From FEB-25 sp963726315 (GTDB lineage: Bacteria > Chloroflexota > Anaerolineae > Anaerolineales > UBA4823), in contig CAVSBZ010000005.1 in NCBI GenBank assembly GCA_963726315.1, positions 1,488,001-1,552,000 on the forward strand: 64,000 nucleotides of DNA. Reading direction: 5' to 3'. The notes below the pieces were generated by a model. It saw only the letters and a program-made list of their open reading frames with translations, was not told the DNA's origin and did no database searches. Position numbers and translations under genes: made by a program. Positions 52,553 through 62,012 of this stretch are shown piece by piece (positions within the stretch are counted from its first letter, which is position 1; every line of letters starts with the position of its first letter).

Positions 52553-55500
52553 ATGTCAAAAAAGTATATTCAAATAACTTTCTCGATCCTTTTACTAGCT
52601 GGGATGGCATTGGGTTTTGCGATTAAGGATGGTGCATTAGCTCAAGATAATCCCACTACGAAACTAGAAGCTGGTTTACTCACTCAACTGAAAGCAGGAC
52701 CTGCTGATTTCATCGTCACGATGAAAGAACAGGCTGATGTCAGTGGTGCCAACCAGCTACTAACAAAGGTCGAAAAAGGTCAATATGTGTTCGATACGCT
52801 GGTTGCCACAGCTGGACGAACCCAGACTGATCTTCGGGCTTACCTGGATCAGCAAGGTGTCGATTACCAGTCATTTTATGTGATCAATGCGATCTGGGTT
52901 AAAAATGGAACCTTAGATCTGGCACAGACACTTGGGAATCGTTCAGATATAGCCAGCATCTCAAGCAACCACACATATCAATTGGACCCCCCGATCAATC
53001 CCCAGGCAAGTACTTCAGAACCTCAAGCGGTTGAACCCAATATTAGCTTTATAAACGCAGATGATGTATGGGCGATGGGAATTACCGGGCAGGGCACAAT
53101 CATGGCTGGAAATGACACTGGTCTCGATGCGACCCATCCAGCAATCGCTCCGCATTATCGTGGATGCTTGAACCCACCATCATGCACATTATGGGATCAC
53201 AATTACAACTGGTATGATGCCTGGGCTCCGACCAATGTCGTACCTTGGGATGATTATGGTCATGGCACTCACACGACCGGTACTATGGTTGGTGATGATG
53301 GAGCAGGTAATCAGATTGGTGTTGCACCTGGTGCCCAAACCATCCATTGCAAGAATATGTTGGGCGGCGGTGGAGATGACGCGCACTTTATCATCTGCTT
53401 TGAGTGGGATCTCGCACCGTGGGATCTTAGCGGTGCAAATCCGCTACCTTCCATGGCTCCAGATGCAGTTAACAACTCTTGGGGTTATGGTGGCGGTGGA
53501 GTCGAAGCTTTCCGCACGGTGATCGACAACCTACAAGCAGCTGGTATCCTGGTTGAAGTATCCGCCGGTAATGAAGGTGCTGGATGCCAAAGTCTACGCA
53601 GCCCTGGAGATTACCAGGAAGTGTTAACCACAGGCTCTGTTGACCACTCAGGACAAGTATTTCCTGGTGTGATAACAGGTTTCTCTTCCCGTGGACCTTC
53701 TAGCCTGGATGGGAACTATTTCCCTGATATCATGGCTCCTGGTAATAGTATCCGGTCAGCTTTACCACAAAACCAATATGATTACTGGTCAGGTACAAGT
53801 ATGGCAGGACCGCATGCGACAGCCTTGATTGGTTTGATTTGGTCGGCCAATCCTGCCCTCCGTGGACAGGTAAGCCAGACGATCGATATCATCAAGGAGA
53901 CAGCAGCACCACTGACGGGGCAAAACGGTTCTAACTGCGGTGGTGATTATACCGTTGGACCCAATAACGATTGGGGTTACGGAACGATCGACGCAGCTGC
54001 TGCCGTTCAATTGGCACTCGCCATGGGCGGTTCAGGCCAGTTAGACGGTACGGTCACTGATGCAATCACCGGCAGCCCGATCGAAGGTGCAAATGTTCAT
54101 GCTGTGCACGACGAAGGGTTCGCTTGGGACGCGGAGACTGATGCAACCGGTTACTACACTATGACCGTGGCTGCAGGAACATTCGAAGCTACTGCGTCAC
54201 ACCCTATGTATGAAGCTGCGACTGTATCCGGGATTGATATCATCACCGACACAGTCACAACTGTGGATTTTGAGCTCACGCCTCGTGGTACCCTTGTCGG
54301 TAATGTAACAGATTTCGATAATGGTTTCCCGCTAGTCGGTGCGACAATAACATCAAGTGACGGGCAGAGCACAGCCACTGATGGAACAGGTTTCTATCAG
54401 ATGTACCTGGACGAAGGGACATTTGTTATCACAGCCACGATGGAAGACTATGCGGCTGAGTCAGCAGATGTCGTTATCGTTTCCGGTCAGGAGACCCAGC
54501 AAGACTTCGCTCTAGAATCAGCAGTGGCATTTATTCCCTCTCCAGTCGAAGTGACAGTGGAGTGGCAAGATACTGCTACCCTGGACGCACAACTGCTCAA
54601 TCGACAGGGAACCGATTATGCATTCGAGTTCCGCGAGAAAGCTGTCGGTTTCAATCCAATACCGCTTGGTAATACCGTTAGCAGTCCTATCGGGTCGCCT
54701 GCTGTCCCTGAAGGCGCAAGCAATAGTAATCCGATCCAACGCTATACCTCGCGCATTAATCAAGCTGAAATTTTAGTGCTCACCTCGACTGATGTAAGTC
54801 AATCAATTGAGAGAGTGCTGAATGAAGAAGGCTTGCTATACGACATCGTTTATGTTCCTCCAGTTACCGGGATCGACTTTAGCCCATACTCGGTCGTTAT
54901 CATGGGCATGGACGGCGGAACGTTCTCCGCGCCTGATATTCAGGCGCTGCGAACTGGTGTGATTGATGCCGGTAAGCGTTTGATTTTTGCTGGAGGTACT
55001 TGCTGGGTGGACTTTGTTGTAGGTGTGAATGATTATCTGCTACTTAATGACACCGGTAACTATTGCTGGACGATTTCAAGCACACCAAACTGGACATTGA
55101 CCGATCCATCTCACGGTTTAGCAGAAGGACTTCCGGACAGTCTCAACTTTGTGAATTCCTCTGCCGCTTACTACCAAATCCGTGAAATTGACCCAGCTGC
55201 AGAAGTTGTTGGGGTAAATGGTGATGGCGTACCAATGTACTTCTATAAGGGTGACTATGGAGAAGGCGATTTCATTTGGATGATTGACTCTGCCTATTCT
55301 TACTACTGGGCGGATCCTAATGATTACGCATTCTTCAGACAGACACTTCTGAATGCAATCAATTACAGTGCAGCTGCGGACGTACCATGGTTTAGTGAAG
55401 TTCCTGTCTCCGGCACTGTACCGGCTGAAGGTAGTGTCGATGTATCCATGTTCTTCACTGCGACTGTAGCAGCTGGCGTCAATCAGCCAGGTGAATACCT

Positions 55501-57535
55501 TGCTACTTTGACAGTCAAGGGTACACCCGATCTAGAAGTCCCTGTGTCCATGAATGTGCTCCCATCTGCAACGATGGGTCAGGTGAAAGGCACTGTGACC
55601 GACCTTTGCACCGGGGATGCCCTCGAAGAAGTGCTCGTTGATATCCCCACGGGTGTTCCAATCACCCAGACAATGACGAGCGAAACTGGACAATATAATA
55701 TCTGGTTGGAGCAGGGTGAATACAACTTCAGCTTCTCCTTGCCTGGATACATAACTGGTGATTTCCTGTTGGATGTATTACCTGGTGAGTCTTTGGTTCA
55801 GGATGTCCAATTGGTGCCAGACCGGGCGTGCATCACCGAAGAGCCGAAAGTAATCGAAGCTTATGTTCTAACCGGCACACAAGAGTATGTAACCGGCGGT
55901 TTAACCATCGGTAACATTGGTGCCCAAGATTTGAATTGGGAAATCCGCGAGAAAGACGGTGGATACTCACCTGGTTCAGTCAAGGCTGCTCCGGCTGCGA
56001 TCCCGCTCCCCGCTGTAGCGAATCCAGGGACGACATCAGTCCTCAGTCTGCCATCAACTTCTGGCATTCCGTTGGTCGACCTGAATAGCCCGAATGCATG
56101 GGCTGCTGCGGCACCGTATCCAGTTGGAATCGTGCGCTATGCTCAGGCTCAGTGCCCGGGAGACTTCAATTCCTTCTACATCATCGCAGGCGTGTCCAAC
56201 GGTTCTCTCATGTACGACACCCGACGATTTGATGCTGACCTAAATGCCTGGACAAATCTGGCTCCGATTTCCGCATCAACCCAAGAAAATCCCTCCGCTG
56301 TTTGCTTTGAAGGTAAGATTTATGCAACCAGCGGTGGATATGGCGCGATCCAATTCTTCATCTATGATATCGCCACCAATAGCTGGAGCACTGGTGCGAA
56401 CTTACCTCGCTCTGCTGAAGGCGCTGCCATGGCAGGGTTTAACGGGAAGATCTATCTGATCGGTGGTGATGACGATTACTATCCAGGAAGCGGTGTATCA
56501 GACCAGGTCAATATCTATGATATTGCCACGAATACATGGACGGGTACTGGCGCACCCATGCCGGTAGGAATCGGTAATATGGGCTTTGTTCAGCTTGGAC
56601 AATATGTCTACGTAGTTGGTGGCTGGTGGTCCCTTCTGTCCCCAGGTACAAACTCAGACCTTACCCTACGGTACGATATCGAAAGTAACATTTGGGAAGA
56701 AGGTCCAACCTTCGGGCCAGCAAAAGCTGACTTCCCCGTTGCCGCAACCAGCCAATATCTATATGCTATTGGTGGTGACCAGTCTGGCAATGGTTACTGG
56801 GATTCAACTAACACTGTACACCGATATGACTTCAACGCTTGGCCAGCCGGTGCATGGGAAGATATTAGTGACCCATTACCAGTTGCTATCCAGGCCATGA
56901 ATGCAGGCTTTACCACCGATTCAATAGCTGGTGGAGAGGTCTGGAACGTGGGCGGTATGGAAGGACCTTCCTTCACATGGCACGCTGAGAATTTATATCG
57001 CGTTTCAGAACCCCCATGGTCCCCACTTCCAACTGATGTACCTTGGGTCTGGGAAACTCCTATCTCAGGGACATTGGCTCCAGAAGGCACTCAGGAAGTC
57101 GATGTGTTCCTGACAGCAATCAGCGACACGGTACCTCTACCCCTGGGTACGTATACTGCTACGCTGCGCATAGTCAATAATGACTCTGTAGCAGGACCAC
57201 AAAACGTGACTGTGATCATGCATATCGTCGAAGAGTTCCTCGCACCAAGCGCGGAGTTCAGTGCTACTACACCGGTTAATGTTGGTGATCCGACTGTATT
57301 CACGAACCTCAGCGCGGGAGGTGTTCCGCCTGCGGATTCGTTCGAATGGGACTTTGGCGACGGCATTACGATGACAGTGGGTACACTGGATCCAGTGACG
57401 CATGTATATGCAACATTTGGAACCTTTACAGTGACCTTAACAGCCTGTAACAGTGAAGGTTTATGCGATACTGTTACCCATGATGTTGTGGTTCTCCCGA
57501 AGGTCATCTTGCTGCCTCTGATCAACAAAAACTAA
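52553..57535 (+). CDS. Giant secreted subtilase with Ig-like, kelch and PKD domains
   Basis: The 1660-residue chain begins with a signal peptide (1-30). A pro-region to about 150 precedes the S8 peptidase. The triad is D188 (AGNDTGLD), H237 (GHGTHTTGT) and S416 (SGTSMAGPHA), with oxyanion N340. Two carboxypeptidase-regulatory-like units lie at about 494-656 and a third at about 1009-1090. Two BACON-like Ig domains (about 669-1006 and 1102-1561) each seem to have a large insert. The first insert (about 700-940) is a GATase/ThuA-like alpha-beta domain (ILVLTSTDVSQSIERVL). The second (about 1180-1466) is a kelch propeller. A PKD-type unit (1563-1650, FEWDFGDG) and tail VILLPLINKN end the chain. 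It is likely a surface protease with binding or adhesion parts. The codon use is C-rich like the other abundant secreted protein. Confidence 0.85.
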   Translation: MSKKYIQITFSILLLAGMALGFAIKDGALAQDNPTTKLEAGLLTQLKAGPADFIVTMKEQADVSGANQLLTKVEKGQYVFDTLVATAGRTQTDLRAYLDQQGVDYQSFYVINAIWVKNGTLDLAQTLGNRSDIASISSNHTYQLDPPINPQASTSEPQAVEPNISFINADDVWAMGITGQGTIMAGNDTGLDATHPAIAPHYRGCLNPPSCTLWDHNYNWYDAWAPTNVVPWDDYGHGTHTTGTMVGDDGAGNQIGVAPGAQTIHCKNMLGGGGDDAHFIICFEWDLAPWDLSGANPLPSMAPDAVNNSWGYGGGGVEAFRTVIDNLQAAGILVEVSAGNEGAGCQSLRSPGDYQEVLTTGSVDHSGQVFPGVITGFSSRGPSSLDGNYFPDIMAPGNSIRSALPQNQYDYWSGTSMAGPHATALIGLIWSANPALRGQVSQTIDIIKETAAPLTGQNGSNCGGDYTVGPNNDWGYGTIDAAAAVQLALAMGGSGQLDGTVTDAITGSPIEGANVHAVHDEGFAWDAETDATGYYTMTVAAGTFEATASHPMYEAATVSGIDIITDTVTTVDFELTPRGTLVGNVTDFDNGFPLVGATITSSDGQSTATDGTGFYQMYLDEGTFVITATMEDYAAESADVVIVSGQETQQDFALESAVAFIPSPVEVTVEWQDTATLDAQLLNRQGTDYAFEFREKAVGFNPIPLGNTVSSPIGSPAVPEGASNSNPIQRYTSRINQAEILVLTSTDVSQSIERVLNEEGLLYDIVYVPPVTGIDFSPYSVVIMGMDGGTFSAPDIQALRTGVIDAGKRLIFAGGTCWVDFVVGVNDYLLLNDTGNYCWTISSTPNWTLTDPSHGLAEGLPDSLNFVNSSAAYYQIREIDPAAEVVGVNGDGVPMYFYKGDYGEGDFIWMIDSAYSYYWADPNDYAFFRQTLLNAINYSAAADVPWFSEVPVSGTVPAEGSVDVSMFFTATVAAGVNQPGEYLATLTVKGTPDLEVPVSMNVLPSATMGQVKGTVTDLCTGDALEEVLVDIPTGVPITQTMTSETGQYNIWLEQGEYNFSFSLPGYITGDFLLDVLPGESLVQDVQLVPDRACITEEPKVIEAYVLTGTQEYVTGGLTIGNIGAQDLNWEIREKDGGYSPGSVKAAPAAIPLPAVANPGTTSVLSLPSTSGIPLVDLNSPNAWAAAAPYPVGIVRYAQAQCPGDFNSFYIIAGVSNGSLMYDTRRFDADLNAWTNLAPISASTQENPSAVCFEGKIYATSGGYGAIQFFIYDIATNSWSTGANLPRSAEGAAMAGFNGKIYLIGGDDDYYPGSGVSDQVNIYDIATNTWTGTGAPMPVGIGNMGFVQLGQYVYVVGGWWSLLSPGTNSDLTLRYDIESNIWEEGPTFGPAKADFPVAATSQYLYAIGGDQSGNGYWDSTNTVHRYDFNAWPAGAWEDISDPLPVAIQAMNAGFTTDSIAGGEVWNVGGMEGPSFTWHAENLYRVSEPPWSPLPTDVPWVWETPISGTLAPEGTQEVDVFLTAISDTVPLPLGTYTATLRIVNNDSVAGPQNVTVIMHIVEEFLAPSAEFSATTPVNVGDPTVFTNLSAGGVPPADSFEWDFGDGITMTVGTLDPVTHVYATFGTFTVTLTACNSEGLCDTVTHDVVVLPKVILLPLINKN

Positions 57536-57589
57536 CTTTAACTCGAAACCTTGGATCCTCAAGGTAGTTGAGAGAAGCAACATAACGTT

Positions 57590-57625
57590 AAGCCTGCGGG
57601 TGGAAACACCCGCAGGCTTTTGTAT
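57590..57625 (+). terminator. Very strong terminator after the subtilase
   Basis: The arms aagcctgcgggtg and cacccgcaggctt form a perfect 13-bp stem closed by a GAAA loop, followed by ttgtattt. The rest of the gap shows nothing else clear. Confidence 0.92.
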
Positions 57626-57687
57626 TTCCACCTGATATTAATGCTATACTTAAGCCTGCTAAGCCAATATTGATATCGTATTGACCA

Positions 57688-58431
57688 ATGTCGAAAAATA
57701 AAACCAACTCGGAAGACAGTAGACCGATTGATTACAGCAAAGAAGTTGAAGCGGCCAAACAACAGGAGAAAATCAACGCTGAAAACCTCATTAATTCCCT
57801 GCGGTCTGACATGCATCTGAGCAGTGACACCTCACCTGAAAAGAAAAAATTTTTCCAGAGAATTAACCTAAAACTAGTGTTTGCTATCTTGCTGACACTT
57901 TTCATCTTGGTGTTGATATGGTTTATGTTAAGCGGACCTGGAAGACCTATTTTGGAACGTGATCTTGCACTGATCGTTAATGCAAAGAATACTGCCACAC
58001 AAACACTTGAGCCCACACAAGTGGAGACTATTACCAGCCTGCCGCAACCAAGCATTACACCTTCTCCACGTCCAACAACCCATTCAACAAGGACGGCGAC
58101 TTCTAGACCAGCACTTTCACCGACAACTCCACCATTGACTAGCACCCCCACATCAGCATCTTCGTGTCGCGATGCGTTGACAATTACATTAGCAGACGTA
58201 GGACAGACATTGTGCGTTCAAGGCATAATAATCGAAACTGTGGAAAGACCTAATGCATTTATGGTAATTTTCAGTGATTTACCCGGGTCTCTATATTGGG
58301 TCTCCTATGATATGGTTTGGTCGCAAGCTGAGTTGAATACCTGCTATAAAACTACCGGGAAAATTGAGCAACTCGCTAACCGTCCTATTTTAAAATTTGG
58401 TTACAATAACTTACCGGAGATATGCCCGTGA
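57688..58431 (+). CDS. Single-pass membrane protein with Thr/Pro linker and small extracellular domain
   Basis: A charged cytoplasmic part (1-60) leads to a membrane helix (LVFAILLTLFILVLIWFML, about 70-90). A Thr/Pro/Ser linker (about 105-160) and a C-terminal domain of about 85 residues with three cysteines (CRDALTITLADVGQTLCV, NTCYKTTG, PEICP) follow. The domain may be an OB-like beta barrel. I do not recognise the family. Its end overlaps the lipid kinase start by 10 bp, which suggests coupled expression. Confidence 0.65.
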   Translation: MSKNKTNSEDSRPIDYSKEVEAAKQQEKINAENLINSLRSDMHLSSDTSPEKKKFFQRINLKLVFAILLTLFILVLIWFMLSGPGRPILERDLALIVNAKNTATQTLEPTQVETITSLPQPSITPSPRPTTHSTRTATSRPALSPTTPPLTSTPTSASSCRDALTITLADVGQTLCVQGIIIETVERPNAFMVIFSDLPGSLYWVSYDMVWSQAELNTCYKTTGKIEQLANRPILKFGYNNLPEICP

Positions 58432-59366
58432 CAGATAAAAAAATTAAGTTCATTGTCAACCCCGTTGCAGGTCAGGGAGCTGGTAAGCTTGCACTACCTG
58501 AAATAACTCGTTTATCTCGTGAGAATTCGATGGAATGCAACATCGTCAGTACAGAATTTGCCGGGCACGCGATCCAATTGGCAAGAGAGGCAGCATTGAT
58601 TGGTTATGAGACCGTTGTGGCTGTAGGTGGAGACGGAACCTCGAATGAAGTACTTAATGGATTAATGCAAGCCTGGAACCAAGGTTATAAAAACACCAGG
58701 ATGGGGATTATCGGTATTGGTCGTGGCAACGATTTTGCATACGGATTTGATATTCCGTCTGGTTTACTGGTTGGATTCCAGGTAATCCAACAAGGTATGC
58801 ATCGTTTTATGGATGTCGGATTTGTTATTGGAGGTGATTATCCCCAAGGCCGATATTTTGGTAATGGTGTTGGGATTGGGTTTGATGCTGTAGTAGGTTT
58901 CGAAGCAATGAAACTAACCCATTTGCATGGGTTTATGAATTATATCGTCGCAGCTCTACGGACGATTTTTTTGTTTTTCAATGCGCCAGTGGTACATATT
59001 GAGTACGATGGTAAAGTAATCACCCAACCAGCACTCATGGTTTCCATAATGAATGGAAGGAGGATGGGGGGCGGTTTTATGATGGCACCAAAAGCTATGA
59101 CCGATGATGGAACACTCGATTTATGTATCGCGGGACAATTAAGCAGGCTTGGAATTCTTACGATGATTCCTAAATTTATGAAAGGCACCCAGGCGACTCA
59201 ACCGCAGATTAAAACCGGTCGGGCTGTAAAAATTAGCATAATCGCTGTCGAAGGGGTTCTTCCAGCTCATGCAGATGGAGAAACGATCTGCACAGCTGGA
59301 AAGGAATTACAGGTAGAAATTATTAATCGACCGATCGAAATTATAACTGGAAGTACGAGTAAATGA
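58422..59366 (+). CDS. Diacylglycerol kinase-family lipid kinase (YegS/DgkB-like)
   Basis: The protein has the catalytic domain start FIVNPVAGQGAG, the key glycine motif VVAVGGDGTSNEVLNGL, and GIIGIGRGNDFAYGF, all of the DAGK_cat family. It also has the C-terminal NAD-kinase-like beta part (GTLDLCIAGQLSRLGI). Such enzymes phosphorylate diacylglycerol or related lipids to recycle phosphatidic acid. Its stop overlaps the PlsC-like acyltransferase by 4 bp. Together they fit phospholipid synthesis or lipid recycling. ggag lies just before the ATG. Confidence 0.88.
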   Translation: MPVTDKKIKFIVNPVAGQGAGKLALPEITRLSRENSMECNIVSTEFAGHAIQLAREAALIGYETVVAVGGDGTSNEVLNGLMQAWNQGYKNTRMGIIGIGRGNDFAYGFDIPSGLLVGFQVIQQGMHRFMDVGFVIGGDYPQGRYFGNGVGIGFDAVVGFEAMKLTHLHGFMNYIVAALRTIFLFFNAPVVHIEYDGKVITQPALMVSIMNGRRMGGGFMMAPKAMTDDGTLDLCIAGQLSRLGILTMIPKFMKGTQATQPQIKTGRAVKISIIAVEGVLPAHADGETICTAGKELQVEIINRPIEIITGSTSK

Positions 59367-60034
59367 ATCTTGCATATCAATTTGTCACATATTCGATACG
59401 CAGCCTGACGAGAATATTATGCGATATTGATGATAGACAGTTAATCAAAGTTCCTCAAAAGGGACCCTTGATTCTTGCCTGTAACCACATCAATTTTATG
59501 GAGGTGCCTTTAGTATTCACTCATCTGCAACCACGCAAGGTTACAGCATTTGCTAAGTCTGAAACATGGGATAACCGAGTGATGGGTTACCTTTTTGATA
59601 TGTGGGGTGCAATTCCGATTCAACGCGGCGAAGCTGATGCGGCAGCATTCAGAAAAGGAATGGATGCTCTGGATCAGGGAAAAATACTTGCCATTACACC
59701 TGAAGGAACGCGTAGCGAGAATGGTCAGTTGGGACAAGGGCATCCAGGAATCGTGCTACTTGCGCAGCGAAGTCATGCGCCGATTTTACCCCTGGTGTAC
59801 TTTGGTAGTGAACAAATTCGGGAGAATATAAACCATCTAAAGCGGACAGATTTTCACATTCGGGTTGGTGAAGTGTTTCGATTAAAATTAGAGAATACCA
59901 AGGTCGATCATGAAGTCCGCAGGAAAATGGTTGATGAAATTATGTATCAAATGGCGATTTTAATGCCAGAAGAATACCGGGGTTTTTACTCTGATTTATC
60001 TAAAGTTTCTACTGAATATATAAATTACGTATAG
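59363..60034 (+). CDS. plsC: 1-acyl-sn-glycerol-3-phosphate acyltransferase (PlsC-like)
   Basis: The enzyme makes phosphatidic acid from lysophosphatidic acid at the membrane. Acyltransferase motif I is NHINFMEVP, with His and then Glu where Asp is normal (HX4E not HX4D). Motif III is ITPEGTRSENG, and GVP/IPIQRGEADAA matches motif II. Length of 223 residues is normal. It is coupled to the lipid kinase by an ATGA overlap. The HX4E change is rare but seen in some acyltransferases, so activity is likely but not certain. Confidence 0.85.
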   Translation: MNLAYQFVTYSIRSLTRILCDIDDRQLIKVPQKGPLILACNHINFMEVPLVFTHLQPRKVTAFAKSETWDNRVMGYLFDMWGAIPIQRGEADAAAFRKGMDALDQGKILAITPEGTRSENGQLGQGHPGIVLLAQRSHAPILPLVYFGSEQIRENINHLKRTDFHIRVGEVFRLKLENTKVDHEVRRKMVDEIMYQMAILMPEEYRGFYSDLSKVSTEYINYV

Positions 60035-60039
60035 TCATC

Positions 60040-61971
60040 ATGAAAGCATTCGTTGAAAATCAAGCTGTGATCGTTGATACACGCATCAGTCCGTTTGCAC
60101 GTTTACAACCCATTCCTCATAATCATATATATCTAGAAAATGGATTATGGGAATCAAGGCATCGGGTAAACCTGAATACAACGCTCGATTCTCAATATGT
60201 GCTTTTAGAATCAACCGAGCGGTTTAATAACTTCCGAAGGGTTTCAGAGCAGATTGATAAACCGTATCAAGGATTAGTATTCAATGACTCGGACGTCTAC
60301 AAATGGCTTGAAGCAGCATCATGGTCGATGGTCTACCGGTCTGATGATCAATTATGCCAAAAGGTTAATCAAGTCATCAGTTTAATAACCAAAGCGCAGG
60401 ATAAAAATGGTTATTTGAATACATTCTTCTCACGAGAAAGATCAATAGATCGGTGGACGAATTTACGAGAGAAACACGAACTTTATTGCGCGGGTCATCT
60501 GATTCAAGCTGCCGTAGCTCATTATCGAGTAACGGGTGAGAAACAGCTGATGGAAGTTGCCATAGGACTGGCTGATCATATTCATTCCGTATTTGGTCAA
60601 TCATCCAGTACGGGGACACCCGGTCATCCGGAGATTGAGATGGCGATGGTCGAACTGTACCGGACAACTCGCCAAGAAAAATATCTCAACCTCGCAACCA
60701 GTTTTATCGATCGCCGTGGCCATAAATATCTTGGGGGGAGTGAATATTTACTTGACCATCTACCGTTCCGAGAGCTGAAATATTTGACGGGTCACGCAGT
60801 TAGGGCATTATATTTATGTGCAGGAGCAACCGATTTATTCCTCGAAACCGGCGAATTGGAATTAAAAACAACTCTTGAACGGTTATGGGCGAACATGGTT
60901 CGGCAGCAGATGTACATCACCGGTGGGCTTGGGGCAAGGCACGATGGTGAAGCGTTTGGAGACCCATACGAACTACCCAATGCCAGAGCATATGCAGAAA
61001 CTTGTGCAGCAATTGCCAGTATCATGTGGAATTGGCGCATGTTACAAATTAACGGAGACGCCAGGTATTCTGACTTATTGGAATGGACCTTTTATAACGC
61101 GGTTCTGCCTGCCATATCGTTAGATGGACAGGAATATTTTTACGTAAATCCATTAAAAGCTGACCGTAATCACAGAAGACAAAGCTGGTTTGAATGTGCT
61201 TGCTGCCCTCCGAACATTTGTCGAACTATGGCCGAATTCCCCGGATATATGTGTAGCATCTCTGCAGAAGGGATATGGATCCATCAATATGCAGCATCAA
61301 GAATAAAAGCTCAATTGATGTCTGGATTACAATTGGAAATCATCCAGATAACGAATTATCCATGGGATGGTCGTATAACCCTGCATATTAACGACGAGAA
61401 ACTAGAAAATAAGTATTCTGTGAAAACAGCAGATGAAGGATTTAGCGTATTCCTACGATTACCTGGATGGTTAGCAGACCGGGAAGCCACGGTGAAGATA
61501 AATGGCGAAAAGTATAAACATGATTCCAACTCGGGTTCGTATCTCGAAATTCATCGCAACTGGCAGGTTGGTGATGTAGTCGACCTCGATTTTCCGATGG
61601 ACGTGATATATATCGAGAGTCACCCACGATTGGTGGAAAATTCTGGAAGGATGGCGATAATAAGAGGACCGCTGGTATACTGCCTGGAAGAAGCTGATAA
61701 CCCTGACATTTTGTTATCAGAGCTTGTGCTAAGTCAATCAACCCGGCCAGTTGTTGAGTTCTTACCAGACTTATTGGGTGGGATCGCTCTGTTACATTTG
61801 GTTGCCAAGACCCATAAAATTGATCCTGGTTGGGAAACGAATTTATATCGTCCAATCAACGAACAATTAGAAAACGGTAATGGGAATTGTATCGAAGTAC
61901 ATTCAATTCCGTATTTTGCTTGGGCGAACAGAAAACCAGGGAAAATGGAAATCTGGCATTTACATAACTAG
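60040..61971 (+). CDS. GH127 beta-L-arabinofuranosidase-like glycoside hydrolase
   Basis: The 643-residue enzyme fits family GH127 (HypBA1-type), which removes terminal beta-L-arabinofuranose. The zinc-linked active site is visible: ARAYAETCAAIAS (Glu and Cys, as E338/C340 of HypBA1) and WFECACCPPNICR (the Cys pair with the nucleophile C417/C418 of that enzyme). The helical barrel has TGHAVRALYLCAGATDLF. The C-terminal 200 residues are beta-rich. There is no signal peptide, so it acts on oligosaccharides inside the cell. It is 5 bp from plsC and 41 bp from the deacetylase gene. Plant-derived arabinan or glycoprotein breakdown is likely. Confidence 0.88.
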   Translation: MKAFVENQAVIVDTRISPFARLQPIPHNHIYLENGLWESRHRVNLNTTLDSQYVLLESTERFNNFRRVSEQIDKPYQGLVFNDSDVYKWLEAASWSMVYRSDDQLCQKVNQVISLITKAQDKNGYLNTFFSRERSIDRWTNLREKHELYCAGHLIQAAVAHYRVTGEKQLMEVAIGLADHIHSVFGQSSSTGTPGHPEIEMAMVELYRTTRQEKYLNLATSFIDRRGHKYLGGSEYLLDHLPFRELKYLTGHAVRALYLCAGATDLFLETGELELKTTLERLWANMVRQQMYITGGLGARHDGEAFGDPYELPNARAYAETCAAIASIMWNWRMLQINGDARYSDLLEWTFYNAVLPAISLDGQEYFYVNPLKADRNHRRQSWFECACCPPNICRTMAEFPGYMCSISAEGIWIHQYAASRIKAQLMSGLQLEIIQITNYPWDGRITLHINDEKLENKYSVKTADEGFSVFLRLPGWLADREATVKINGEKYKHDSNSGSYLEIHRNWQVGDVVDLDFPMDVIYIESHPRLVENSGRMAIIRGPLVYCLEEADNPDILLSELVLSQSTRPVVEFLPDLLGGIALLHLVAKTHKIDPGWETNLYRPINEQLENGNGNCIEVHSIPYFAWANRKPGKMEIWHLHN

Positions 61972-62012
61972 AAGGATTTATCAAGCATACGTCTGAACGG
62001 GTTGGGAAAATA

